64,000 nt of DNA, taken from Bacteroides sp. ET71. Its GTDB lineage: Bacteria > Bacteroidota > Bacteroidia > Bacteroidales > Bacteroidaceae. The stretch lies in assembly GCF_023336905.1 (NCBI RefSeq), contig NZ_JAMBLS010000003.1, positions 1 through 64,000 of the forward strand. The letters run 5' to 3'. Shown here in pieces: positions 56,730 to 64,000 of this stretch (the first letter of the stretch is position 1; each line of letters opens with the position of its first letter). The notes under the pieces are model-generated. The model saw nothing but the letters and a program-made list of their open reading frames with translations. It was not told the DNA's origin and ran no database searches. A program made the position numbers and the translations under genes.

Positions 56730-56803
56730 AGCCTCTTGTCGGATTCGAACCAACGACCCCGAGATTACAAATCACGTGCTCTGGCCAACTGAGCTAAAGA
56801 GGC
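56730..56803 (-). tRNA. tRNA-Thr (anticodon TGT)
   Basis: A 74-nt cloverleaf with acceptor GCCTCTT/AAGAGGC, anticodon TGT in GATTTGTAATC, and T arm around GGTTCGAATCC. It is the first gene of the tRNA-tuf-rpl-rpoBC unit. Confidence 0.95.
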
Positions 56804-56854
56804 ATTTCACAAAAATGCAACCGTTCCGTTGAAGGTTTCTTTGCGAAACGGCTG

Positions 56855-56885
56855 CAAATTTAGGCATTTATTTTTTACCCGCAAA
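56855..56885 (-). promoter_or_regulatory. Consensus promoter of the tRNA-tuf-secE-nusG-rpl-rpoBC unit
   Basis: On the minus strand TTTG, 19 bp, then TAAATTTG, a perfect match to the Bacteroides consensus. An inverted repeat (56817-56828 with 56844-56855, 12 bp with two G-U pairs) covers the expected start of transcription. Confidence 0.85.
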
Positions 56886-56899
56886 ATTTTAGCAGGATT

Positions 56900-57199
56900 T
56901 TATTTATTCCGTTGCTTTTCTTTGTATTTCACCAGTTGTTTTTCCAAAGCTTCCAAACATAAATCTACCGCTTCTTCAAACGTATCGCAAACCTTGTTCG
57001 CGTAAAACTCGCCGTTTGGAACCAAGACTTTAACACCCGCTTCCTTATTCTCGGCTGTTTCTGGCTTCACTACTTTTAATAACACCTCCACTTTCTTTAT
57101 ATCGTCGTAAAACCTTTCCAATTTCAAAGCTTTTTTCTGAATAAAAGCCTGAAGACGCTCGGATGCGTCAAAGTGAATTGATTGAATTCTTACTTCCAT
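56900..57199 (-). CDS. raiA: Ribosome hibernation factor, HPF/YfiA family
   Basis: The 99-residue protein is a short-form hibernation factor. It binds the 30S decoding region in slow growth and blocks translation. It begins MEVRIQSIHFDASERLQAFI and has the beta-alpha fold with basic helices (KKALKLERFYDDIKKVE). It lacks the long-form C-terminal domain that joins ribosomes into 100S dimers. An AGGAGGT Shine-Dalgarno sequence lies just upstream, rare here. The ATG at 57199 is preferred over a frame start inside the recombinase gene. Confidence 0.92.
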   Translation of the reverse strand: MEVRIQSIHFDASERLQAFIQKKALKLERFYDDIKKVEVLLKVVKPETAENKEAGVKVLVPNGEFYANKVCDTFEEAVDLCLEALEKQLVKYKEKQRNK

Positions 57200-57215
57200 A
57201 CTTACCTCCTTTTTA

Positions 57216-58106
57216 TTACGCCCGAGGATGGGCTTGGTTATACATTCTCTTAAGTTCTTCAAAAGTGGTATGCGTATAAACCTCAGTCGTAGTCAAGCTC
57301 TCATGCCCCAAAAGTTCCTTTATCGCCGTCAACTGAGCATCATGGTTCAGCATCATGGTTGCAAAAGTGTGCCTTAGCACATGAGGAGACTTCTTCTTCA
57401 GCGTCACCACTTTCGAAAGGCTTCGCGTCACAATAGATTCAACGATACTGCGGTATAATTGTTCACCGGTTTTGCGCACAAAAAACGCTTTCACGTCCGG
57501 TTTCACATATTCATCCCGCATCTTGACATAGACTTGCAAATCTTTTTTCAGTTCTTCACCAAAGGGTATCAGACGTTGTTTGTTCCGTTTTCCCGTCACT
57601 TTTATGAGGGAAGAAGAGAAATCCACATCTTCATCCTTAAGCCCAATCAGCTCAGACAAACGGATGCCCGTCAGATAGAACACTTCTACAATCGCGCGGT
57701 CACGACAGGCTTCAAAGCCTTCTCCGAAGTCCACATCGTCCAGCAATCTGTCCATTTCTTTTTCCTTCACGAAAACCGGCAACCGCTTCTTTTTCTTCGG
57801 GCCTACGATTTTCAGCATCGGATTATTCTGACAGACGCCCCGCTTCATCAGAAATCGATAAAAAGAACGCAAGGTACTCAGCTTACGGTTTACGGTAGCA
57901 ACGGCAACGTTTTCATCCATCAACGACAGAATCCAACCCCGCACTGTCTGCGTCCCGACCTCGGCCAATGAGTAAGACTCTTCTTTTGTTTCTTTCGCAC
58001 AGTAGACCTCAAATTGCATCAGGTCTTCCCTATACGCTTTTACGGTTTCCTGCGAGTAATTTCGTTCATACCGCAGGTAATCCAAAAAAGAGTCTGTCAA
58101 GTCCAT
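57216..58106 (-). CDS. xerC: Tyrosine recombinase, XerC/XerD type
   Basis: The 296-residue protein has an N-terminal SAM-like core-binding domain (about 1-85) and a catalytic domain with the R-K-H-R-H-Y set: TGIRLSELIGL, HVLRHTFAT, LGHESLTTTEVYTHTT. Its length and lack of neighbours of mobile-element type fit a housekeeping Xer recombinase that resolves chromosome dimers. Whether it is XerC or XerD cannot be told. It lies between rpsU and the hibernation factor, 73 bp and 16 bp away. Confidence 0.85.
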   Translation of the reverse strand: MDLTDSFLDYLRYERNYSQETVKAYREDLMQFEVYCAKETKEESYSLAEVGTQTVRGWILSLMDENVAVATVNRKLSTLRSFYRFLMKRGVCQNNPMLKIVGPKKKKRLPVFVKEKEMDRLLDDVDFGEGFEACRDRAIVEVFYLTGIRLSELIGLKDEDVDFSSSLIKVTGKRNKQRLIPFGEELKKDLQVYVKMRDEYVKPDVKAFFVRKTGEQLYRSIVESIVTRSLSKVVTLKKKSPHVLRHTFATMMLNHDAQLTAIKELLGHESLTTTEVYTHTTFEELKRMYNQAHPRA

Positions 58107-58179
58107 ACCGTCACATATCTAAAATCATGCAACGAATGTATGAAAAAGAATTCAATAAATCAAAGGATTTTACGATTTA

Positions 58180-58371
58180 TTAATCCTCTAATTGCTGAAG
58201 TTTCTGCACGTAAACGGCACGTTCTCTTTTAAGTCTCTTGATTACAGAGGGTTTGTCAAACTGCTGTCTGTTTCGCAATTCTTTCACGATGCCGGTTTTT
58301 TCGAATTTACGCTTGAACTTCTTCAGCGCCTTCTCGATGTTTTCGCCTTCTTTTACAGGTACTACAATCAT
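58180..58371 (-). CDS. rpsU: 30S ribosomal protein S21
   Basis: S21 lies next to the anti-Shine-Dalgarno region of 16S rRNA. The 63-residue protein starts MIVVPVKEGENIEKALKKFK and has a shorter basic tail than the E. coli form. In some Bacteroidetes S21 expression is tied to Shine-Dalgarno use, but no such sequence is seen before this gene. Confidence 0.96.
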   Translation of the reverse strand: MIVVPVKEGENIEKALKKFKRKFEKTGIVKELRNRQQFDKPSVIKRLKRERAVYVQKLQQLED

Positions 58372-58424
58372 TGTTTTTGGTTTAAAAAATAACAGTTAAT
58401 GGTTTTGTTGTCAAATTCGAGCGG

Positions 58425-58455
58425 CAAAATTACACATACTTTCTTTATTTACAAA
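58425..58455 (-). promoter_or_regulatory. Consensus promoter of rpsU
   Basis: On the minus strand TTTG, 19 bp, then TAATTTTG: an exact Bacteroides promoter, 53 bp upstream of the rpsU start codon. Confidence 0.85.
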
Positions 58456-58547
58456 ACTTTCAACCTTTTTTCTGCAAAATGGTCTTGAGAATACCCGCAC
58501 CGGACACGCATAACCAGGAGAACGGAAGGCGTACGCAGCCTCTCCGG

Positions 58548-59774
58548 TCACTTCCCTTCTCCACCCGGCCTGATGTCCGGAAGAAGCACGGCTACCACGC
58601 CCAGCAGCGGTAGCCATGTACTGACGTGGAAAATGTATTCAATGCTGGTCAAGTCGGCCAGCCAGCCGAAGAAGGCCGAACCTATGCCGCCCAGGCCAAA
58701 CATCAGGCCGAAGAAGATGCCGGCTATCATGCCTACCTTGTCCGGCATCAGGTCGGTGGCATACACTACGATGGCCGAGAAAGCCGAAGCAATCACCAAC
58801 CCCGTTATAATGGCCATGGCCAACGTTCCAAACAAGTTCAGGTAGGGCATGGCCAGCGTGAAGGGAGCTGCTCCCAGAATGGAGAACAGGATGACATACT
58901 TCCGTCCGTAACGGTCACCCAAGAAACCGCCCAGCAATGTACCTGCCGCGAAGGCTGCCAGATAAGCGAACAGACAATACTGAGACTGCTGCACCGTCAG
59001 GGCAAATTTATCCATTAAGTAGAACGTGAAATAGCTGGTCATGCAGGCATTGAAGAAATACTTTGAGAATATCATCAGCACCAGGATGCCCAACGCTACG
59101 CGCACTGTCTTCCGGGGCAGAGAAGAAGTTGCAGCCTGTGCCTTGCGGCGAAATGTCTTTATCTCACGCAGCATCAAGCTATACCAATAGCCCACCCGCG
59201 CCAACAGAAATGAGGCCAGCAAAGCGGCCAGTGCGAACCAGCCCACAGCGTGTTGCCCATAAGGGATGACAATCAGAGCCGCCAACAACGGGCCAACAGC
59301 GCTTCCGCCGTTTCCGCCCACCTGGAAAATGGATTGTGCCAGGCTCTTCCGCCCACCAGAAGCCATCTGTGCCACGCGAGACGCCTCGGGATGAAACACC
59401 GAAGAGCCACAGCCTATCAGCGCCACCGACACAAGAATCAGCAGGAAATCGGAAGAAAAGGCCAACGCCAACAGCCCTACCAGCGTAAAGCACATCCCCA
59501 ACGACAGGGAATAGGGCTGCGGATGACGGTCGGCATACAGCCCGATGAAGGGCTGGAAAATAGAGGAAGTCAACTGGAAGACCAACGTAATCAGACCAAT
59601 CTGCGCAAACGTAAAACCGTACAAATCCTTCAGCAAGGGGTACAGTGCCGGAATAACAGACTGAATCATGTCATTCAGCAAATGGCAAGTCCCCATGGTG
59701 AACAATATCGCATAAGCCGTACCTTGCGCAAGGCTCGGATGCCCTTTTATCTTATTCCATACATTCATATTCAT
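58548..59774 (-). CDS. MFS transporter, fosmidomycin-resistance (Fsr) family
   Basis: The roughly 408-residue protein has about twelve membrane helices. It matches the Fsr-like group of the major facilitator superfamily: CHLLNDMIQSVIPALYP in the first helix, FIGLYADR after helix 2, VFHPEASRVA in helix 4/5 and GNGGSAVGPLLAA. These exporters move small drugs or metabolites; resistance is not proven. ATG 59774 (MNMNVWNK) is chosen, with ATG 59768 also possible. GGAG lies about 8 bp upstream, one of few ribosome-binding sites here. Confidence 0.85.
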   Translation of the reverse strand: MNMNVWNKIKGHPSLAQGTAYAILFTMGTCHLLNDMIQSVIPALYPLLKDLYGFTFAQIGLITLVFQLTSSIFQPFIGLYADRHPQPYSLSLGMCFTLVGLLALAFSSDFLLILVSVALIGCGSSVFHPEASRVAQMASGGRKSLAQSIFQVGGNGGSAVGPLLAALIVIPYGQHAVGWFALAALLASFLLARVGYWYSLMLREIKTFRRKAQAATSSLPRKTVRVALGILVLMIFSKYFFNACMTSYFTFYLMDKFALTVQQSQYCLFAYLAAFAAGTLLGGFLGDRYGRKYVILFSILGAAPFTLAMPYLNLFGTLAMAIITGLVIASAFSAIVVYATDLMPDKVGMIAGIFFGLMFGLGGIGSAFFGWLADLTSIEYIFHVSTWLPLLGVVAVLLPDIRPGGEGK

Positions 59775-59860
59775 ATACTGTCTCCTTTGACCCATATCAG
59801 GTGTCTGCTTCCTGCCGCGCGAACCACGGTGAAAGCAGATTCCCCCCAATTCGGGGGGGA

Positions 59861-59891
59861 CAAAGGTATATCGTTTTCAGCAAAAGGCAAA
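59861..59891 (-). promoter_or_regulatory. Consensus promoter of the MFS transporter gene
   Basis: On the minus strand TTTG, 19 bp, then TACCTTTG: an exact match. A CCCCCC/GGGGGG inverted repeat around AATT (59842-59858) lies where transcription should begin and might be an operator. Confidence 0.8.
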
Positions 59892-59945
59892 CAACAAGAA
59901 AAGAAAAAGAGGCTGCCTCAGCATGCAGGAAGGTTCTTTCCCACA

Positions 59946-60239
59946 TCACGAGACAACCTCAATAATGCCGCTCCGGCGGGCACCAGCCGCGAAGCCATCA
60001 TTGAAGCCGGGCAAAGAATCGCCCTGTATTTTCCGGTCTTCCGGAGCATCCACTTTGTTGTTGCCTATGGCCGGTCCTGCATCGCCGTCCAAGCCTACGG
60101 ATTTCAGACCGTCGGCCTGCCAGCCTCCGGTCAGATTGGTTTCTACCTACAACAAGACTACGCCATCGGCATACGCCTGTGTCCGAAGAGACAGCCGGCC
60201 AGCGCGAAACGCCTGGACTTCAAGCCGCCAACCGGGCAT
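59946..60239 (-). pseudogene. Possible coding remnant downstream of the phosphoesterase
   Basis: The gap between the MFS promoter and the phosphoesterase stop has a minus-strand register with protein-like composition. It runs from ATG 60239 (MPGWRLEVQ) to TGA 59946-59948, with one in-frame TAG at 60147-60149. After the TAG it reads VETNLTGGWQADGLKSVGLD and onward, rich in Gly, Asp and Ala. The plus strand of the same register is also partly open, so this may be chance. No family is recognised. Confidence 0.25.
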
Positions 60240-60285
60240 CTGCGGCAATGCAACGGATGAGGATATCCCTCCATGTATATCCGGT

Positions 60286-61719
60286 TTATAAGTCAATGGT
60301 CTGGGTATATGTCTCACCGAAACGATTGGTCCACTCCACTTTCACCTGGCGAGCGCCGTCGGCAGGCAAGGCACGGAACAGGTGAGGAGTCTGCACGGCT
60401 GCGGAGCGGTCTTTCAACTGCGAAGCACGTTCCTCGTCGGCGCCGACAAACTGTTCCATCTCGCCCATGGGCTTGCCGTCCTGATACCAGACGATGCGGC
60501 AGGCATCGTCCCAATCCCAGACGTTGGCCACCACGAAAGGAGCCTGGCTCTGGAACTCACCTTTATTATACAGGCGGAACTGGTAAGAGAAGTCGCGACG
60601 GGTGGCCTTGTAGTGCCACTTCAAACGGTCACCGTCCACGTCTACCACCAGGTAGCCGTTCGGTGCGCCGCACTGGTTTACCCAGCCTGCCCACCAGGCA
60701 CCGCAAGCAGCGCCTATGTTATGTTGATAGAGGTTAGAAGCGACTTCGACGTTCTGGAAGAAATGGGTATGCCCGCAGAACACGTGCACGTTATAGTCTT
60801 TCAGTGCCTCCTGCAAACGGGCCGCGTTGCGGATGTTTCCGTCCTTACCCACACGGTTCCACGCAGCGGCGTGCATGTTCAGCAGCACCAGACTGCCTTT
60901 GGGCACATAGCTCAAGTCCTTCTCTAACCACGCAATCTGGTCGCCTGTCATTGCCTCGAGGTAGTGTTTGTTTCCTACGTAGTTCAGGTTCTTCATCGTC
61001 ACGACGTGAGCCTTTCCGATATTGAAGGAGTAGTCGGTGGGGCCGAAATAGCGGTTGTAAACCATCTCGCCGTAGACGGGTGTTCCGGCGGCCATGTTGT
61101 GCAGGTCTTGGTACTGCTTGTCGAAGTCGTGGTTGCCGATGCACTGGAAGAAGGTGGCTCCCGTGTTTTCCAACGAAGCCTTATATTCGCCATACAGCGA
61201 CATGTTGTCGAACACCAAGTCACCGAGGGTCATGCCCACTACCTCGCGCGACTGCTTCAGCGAGTCGATGACTTCCACCATATCGGGCACCGTCTCTTGG
61301 CGCCAGCGTTTCATCTCACGCTCGTTGCGCACTTGAGGGTCGGACACGGGGATGAAGCAGAAGCGCTCGGACACCTGGCGGCGTTTCTGCAACACGAAGT
61401 CGTGCCGTCCTCCGGCCACGGCCAGCGCGCGTACCGACACGTAATGTCCGGCGGCCAGTCCGTCTTGTTGCGGCAGCTCGTAAGCGGCCGGCGTGGAAAT
61501 GCTGACAAACTTGCTGCGCGTCGTGTCTGTACGGAGGCTCCATGCGCCTTTGGCGTCGGTCTGCGTAAAACTCATGCCGTCGTTCACCACGACTCCGGCA
61601 ATACCCTTCCCTGCTTTGTCGACCACTTTGCCGCCAAAGCTAAACACGGCATCCTGCGCAAAGGTTTCCACACAGAAACCAGCGCACAAGACGCCCACCA
61701 TCCATGCTTTGAATTTCAT
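60286..61719 (-). CDS. Secreted calcineurin-like phosphoesterase
   Basis: A signal peptide (about 1-21) precedes a beta-sandwich N-terminal domain of the carboxypeptidase-regulatory type (about 28-120: GGKVVDKAGKGIAGVVVNDG). A metallophosphoesterase core follows (about 130-345) with DPQ, GDLVFDN, GNHDFD and GHTHFF metal motifs. The C-terminal domain (about 350-477) is that usual for secreted bacterial members of this group. It should remove phosphate from an unknown substrate in the periplasm. It is the only sure gene on the minus strand between 59.8 and 62 kb. Confidence 0.88.
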   Translation of the reverse strand: MKFKAWMVGVLCAGFCVETFAQDAVFSFGGKVVDKAGKGIAGVVVNDGMSFTQTDAKGAWSLRTDTTRSKFVSISTPAAYELPQQDGLAAGHYVSVRALAVAGGRHDFVLQKRRQVSERFCFIPVSDPQVRNEREMKRWRQETVPDMVEVIDSLKQSREVVGMTLGDLVFDNMSLYGEYKASLENTGATFFQCIGNHDFDKQYQDLHNMAAGTPVYGEMVYNRYFGPTDYSFNIGKAHVVTMKNLNYVGNKHYLEAMTGDQIAWLEKDLSYVPKGSLVLLNMHAAAWNRVGKDGNIRNAARLQEALKDYNVHVFCGHTHFFQNVEVASNLYQHNIGAACGAWWAGWVNQCGAPNGYLVVDVDGDRLKWHYKATRRDFSYQFRLYNKGEFQSQAPFVVANVWDWDDACRIVWYQDGKPMGEMEQFVGADEERASQLKDRSAAVQTPHLFRALPADGARQVKVEWTNRFGETYTQTIDL

Positions 61720-62035
61720 CTTTTTTATTTTAAGTTATCTCCAGATTTTTGACGGTGCAAAAGAACAGCGAATGTGTTTCAAACACGTTACGAAGGCGCG
61801 ACATTCCCGTGTCTTTCCGTATTCATTCTTGTGACAGGCGCCCGCCGGGGCCATGCCGCACTCCGGTGCATGCCCAGCGGGAGACGCGCGGGAGGCTGTG
61901 AGAAGAAGAACGGCGGCCGGAAAGCGGAAAGCGAAAAGATTCCGGCCGAAAAGTTTTCCTTTTACCCGAAAAGGCGTACCTTTGGAAGACGGTTTGAAAA
62001 ACCGTCCGAATACGGAACTTTTAAAGTAAACAACC
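61720..62035. other. Divergent intergenic region with an inverted repeat and promoter
   Basis: No gene is supported here. CGGCCGGAA (61914-61922) and TTCCGGCCG (61940-61948) are perfect arms just before the peptidase promoter. The phosphoesterase side has only a weak -7 box. Confidence 0.5.
61977..61984 (+). promoter_or_regulatory. Promoter -7 box of the aminopeptidase P gene
   Basis: TACCTTTG matches TAnnTTTG with TTTTC about 19 bp upstream, and lies 51 bp before the start codon. Confidence 0.6.
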
Positions 62036-63823
62036 ATGAACAATCCCGTCAAAGAACGAATCAAACGACTGCGCGGCATGATGCAGCAACAGGGAATAGC
62101 CGCTTTCATCATCCCCAGCACCGACCCGCACATCAGCGAATACGTGGCCCCGCACTGGCAGGCACGCGAGTGGTTCTCAGGCTTCACAGGCTCGGCAGGC
62201 ACGCTGGTCGTCACCCGCGACGAAGCCGGGTTGTGGACAGACTCGCGCTACTTCCTGCAAGCGGCCGCACAACTCGAAGGAAGCGGCATCTGCCTGTACA
62301 AAGAAGGGCTGCCCGACACGCCGGACATACCGGCCTATCTCGCCACCCATGCCGACCGGAGTCTGCCCGTAGGCTACGACGCGGAGGTCTGCGCCGACAG
62401 CTATGCCGAAAGACTACGCCGGCTGTTGTCCGAAAGAAGCATCGCTATCACCCACGTGAACGACCCCTACCAAGGGATATGGACAAACCGCCCTCCCAGG
62501 CCCGACGGGAAAGCCTATATATATAAGGTAGCATACGCCGGACAAAGCTGTGACGAAAAGCTCGGCATCCTGCGACGCGAGATGGACAGCCAAGGCTGCG
62601 ACGCCCTGCTGCTGGCGGCGTTGGACGAGATTGCCTGGACACTCAACATCCGTGGAAACGACATCCATTGCAACCCGGTGGCCGTGTGCTACCTGCTGAT
62701 AGGCAAGGAGAAGGCGATACTCTTCATCGACCCGGAAAAGACAGACTGCGAGCTAAACGCCTACCTGAAGGAGAACGGAGTGGAGACCCGCCCGTATGCA
62801 GACTTCTGGACACACATCGCCGGGACGGCTTACGGCACCGTCTGGGCAGATTCCGACAAGACCAATGCACGGGCCATGTCGCTGCTTGCCGCCCGCAACA
62901 GCCTGCTCCGCCAGCCGTCGCCAGTCGCCCTGCTGAAAGCCGTGCGCAATGCCACAGAGATAGAAGGGCTACACCGCGCCATGCAACGCGACGGGGTAGC
63001 CTTGGTGAAGTTCCTGAAATGGCTGGAAGAAGCCGTCCCCCGGGGCGGACAAACAGAAATCAGCGTCAGCCGGAAATTGCAGGAACTGCGGGCAGCGCAA
63101 CCGCTGTACATGGGCGAAAGTTTCGACACCATTGCCGGATACGGCGAACACGCCGCCATCGTCCACTACGAGGCTACGCCGGAAACAGACATCCCGCTGC
63201 GCCCCCGGGGATTCCTCCTGCTGGACTCGGGCGCACAATACCTGGACGGCACCACAGACATCACCCGCACCATCGCCCTGGGCCCGCTGACAGAGGAAGA
63301 ACGCACGGACTATACATTGATACTGAAAGGACACATCGCCCTGGCACGCGCAGTCTTTCCCGAAGGAACCCGGGGCGCACAACTCGACGCCCTGGCACGC
63401 ATCCCGCTCTGGCAACACGGCATGAACTTCCTGCACGGCACCGGACACGGCGTAGGCCACTTCCTCAACGTGCACGAAGGGCCTCAGAGCATCCGCATGA
63501 ACGAAAACCCGACACCGCTGCGCCAGGGCATGCTGACGTCAAACGAACCCGGGGTCTACAAGGCCGGCAGCCACGGCATACGCACGGAGAACCTCATGCT
63601 CACCGTCCCGGCCGGCGAAGGAATGTTCGGACGCTACCTGCGCTTCGAGACCGTCACCCTCTGCCCCATAGACACGCAGGGCATCGTGCGCGAAATGCTG
63701 AACAACGAAGAAGTCGACTGGCTGAACAGCTACCACCGCCGGGTCTGCCAACTGCTGGCCCCCGGCCTGGACGAAACAGAACGAAACTGGCTGGCCGAAA
63801 AATGCAAGGAAATAACACTATAA
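62036..63823 (+). CDS. pepP: Xaa-Pro aminopeptidase, M24 family
   Basis: The enzyme removes an N-terminal residue that precedes proline. The 595-residue protein has two creatinase-like N-terminal domains (about 5-140 and 155-305) and a pita-bread metal domain (about 310-530). All five metal ligands are visible: Asp in LLDSGAQYLD and in GTTDITRT, His in GTGHGVGHFLNVHEGP, Glu in TSNEPGVY and Glu in LRFETVTL. A C-terminal extension ends the chain. The long three-domain form resembles eukaryotic APP1. There is no signal peptide, so it is cytoplasmic. Confidence 0.94.
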   Translation: MNNPVKERIKRLRGMMQQQGIAAFIIPSTDPHISEYVAPHWQAREWFSGFTGSAGTLVVTRDEAGLWTDSRYFLQAAAQLEGSGICLYKEGLPDTPDIPAYLATHADRSLPVGYDAEVCADSYAERLRRLLSERSIAITHVNDPYQGIWTNRPPRPDGKAYIYKVAYAGQSCDEKLGILRREMDSQGCDALLLAALDEIAWTLNIRGNDIHCNPVAVCYLLIGKEKAILFIDPEKTDCELNAYLKENGVETRPYADFWTHIAGTAYGTVWADSDKTNARAMSLLAARNSLLRQPSPVALLKAVRNATEIEGLHRAMQRDGVALVKFLKWLEEAVPRGGQTEISVSRKLQELRAAQPLYMGESFDTIAGYGEHAAIVHYEATPETDIPLRPRGFLLLDSGAQYLDGTTDITRTIALGPLTEEERTDYTLILKGHIALARAVFPEGTRGAQLDALARIPLWQHGMNFLHGTGHGVGHFLNVHEGPQSIRMNENPTPLRQGMLTSNEPGVYKAGSHGIRTENLMLTVPAGEGMFGRYLRFETVTLCPIDTQGIVREMLNNEEVDWLNSYHRRVCQLLAPGLDETERNWLAEKCKEITL

Positions 63824-63844
63824 ACACTAACAACCACAGCAATC

Positions 63845-64000
63845 ATGGCACTCATCAAATCAGTCAGGGGATTTACCCCGGAGATAGGGAAGAATTGTTT
63901 TTTGGCAGACAATGCCACACTGATAGGCGACGTAAAATTGGGCGACGACTGTAGCGTATGGTTCAACACCGTGTTGCGCGGCGACGTCAACTCCATCCGC
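63845..64000 (+). CDS. Gamma carbonic anhydrase family protein (partial)
   Basis: The window ends 52 codons into this gene. The start MALIKSVRGFTPEIGKNCFL and the hexapeptide-type sequence NATLIGDVKLGDDCSVWFNT and VLRGDVNSIR mark a left-handed beta-helix protein of the gamma carbonic anhydrase/YrdA family. Metal-ligand histidines would lie beyond the edge. It begins 21 bp after the peptidase stop and is probably cotranscribed. Confidence 0.88.
   Translation, partial: MALIKSVRGFTPEIGKNCFLADNATLIGDVKLGDDCSVWFNTVLRGDVNSIR

Noticed and set aside
57216-58106. Integrase of a mobile element
   Set aside because: Neighbours are rpsU and a hibernation factor, no attachment-site repeat or cargo is seen, and the length fits housekeeping Xer proteins.

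Overview
The window is a chromosomal segment of a Bacteroides-type bacterium (order Bacteroidales). Three things point there. Protein sequences such as RpoB, L17 with its Ala/Glu-rich tail, and the zinc-less L36 have the Bacteroidetes form. Promoters follow the Bacteroides pattern TTTG - about 19 bp - TAnnTTTG, several of them exactly. Most genes lack a Shine-Dalgarno sequence. The species cannot be named from sequence alone. No phage, insertion sequence, CRISPR array or rRNA gene was seen.

Layout. 1-11.8 kb holds accessory and metabolic genes: the tail of an MFS transporter, an orphan membrane protein, a two-domain secreted esterase, a GH20 beta-hexosaminidase lipoprotein, a NapH/NapG-like polyferredoxin next to a Tat-exported Fe-S aldo/keto reductase, and an MBOAT/SGNH O-acylation pair. 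11.8-19.7 kb holds a small secreted protein and then a complete histidine degradation operon in the order hutU, ftcD, hutI, cyclodeaminase, hutH. This is the tetrahydrofolate-dependent route to glutamate. Its intergenic gaps are full of unusual repeats. 19.7-24.9 kb holds a TetR regulator, a membrane-anchored MutS-like ATPase, a secreted aspartyl protease and a FimB/Mfa2-like lipoprotein.

24.9-56.8 kb is the core translation and transcription block, all on the minus strand. Read in transcription order it is tRNA-Thr, tRNA-Tyr, tRNA-Thr, tuf, tRNA-Trp, secE, nusG, rplK, rplA, rplJ, rplL, rpoB, rpoC, terminator, a DUF3467 gene, then rpsL, rpsG, fusA and the fused S10, spc and alpha operons down to rplQ and its terminator. 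Good promoters lie upstream of tRNA-Thr and of rpsL. Hairpins at the rplL-rpoB, fusA-rpsJ and rpsK-rpsD junctions look like internal regulatory points. 56.9-58.5 kb holds rpsU, a Xer-type recombinase and a hibernation factor. 58.5-64 kb holds an Fsr-like MFS transporter, a calcineurin-like phosphoesterase, a Xaa-Pro aminopeptidase and the start of a gamma carbonic anhydrase.

The most unusual non-coding signals are three: a five-copy 22-bp array of small palindromes between hutU and ftcD, two arrays with an 8-bp period in opposite orientation between hutI and the cyclodeaminase gene, and a dispersed long-palindrome element present four times between 5.4 and 23.8 kb and absent from the ribosomal block. 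The most interesting gene pair is the exported Fe-S redox module at 5.7-8.6 kb.
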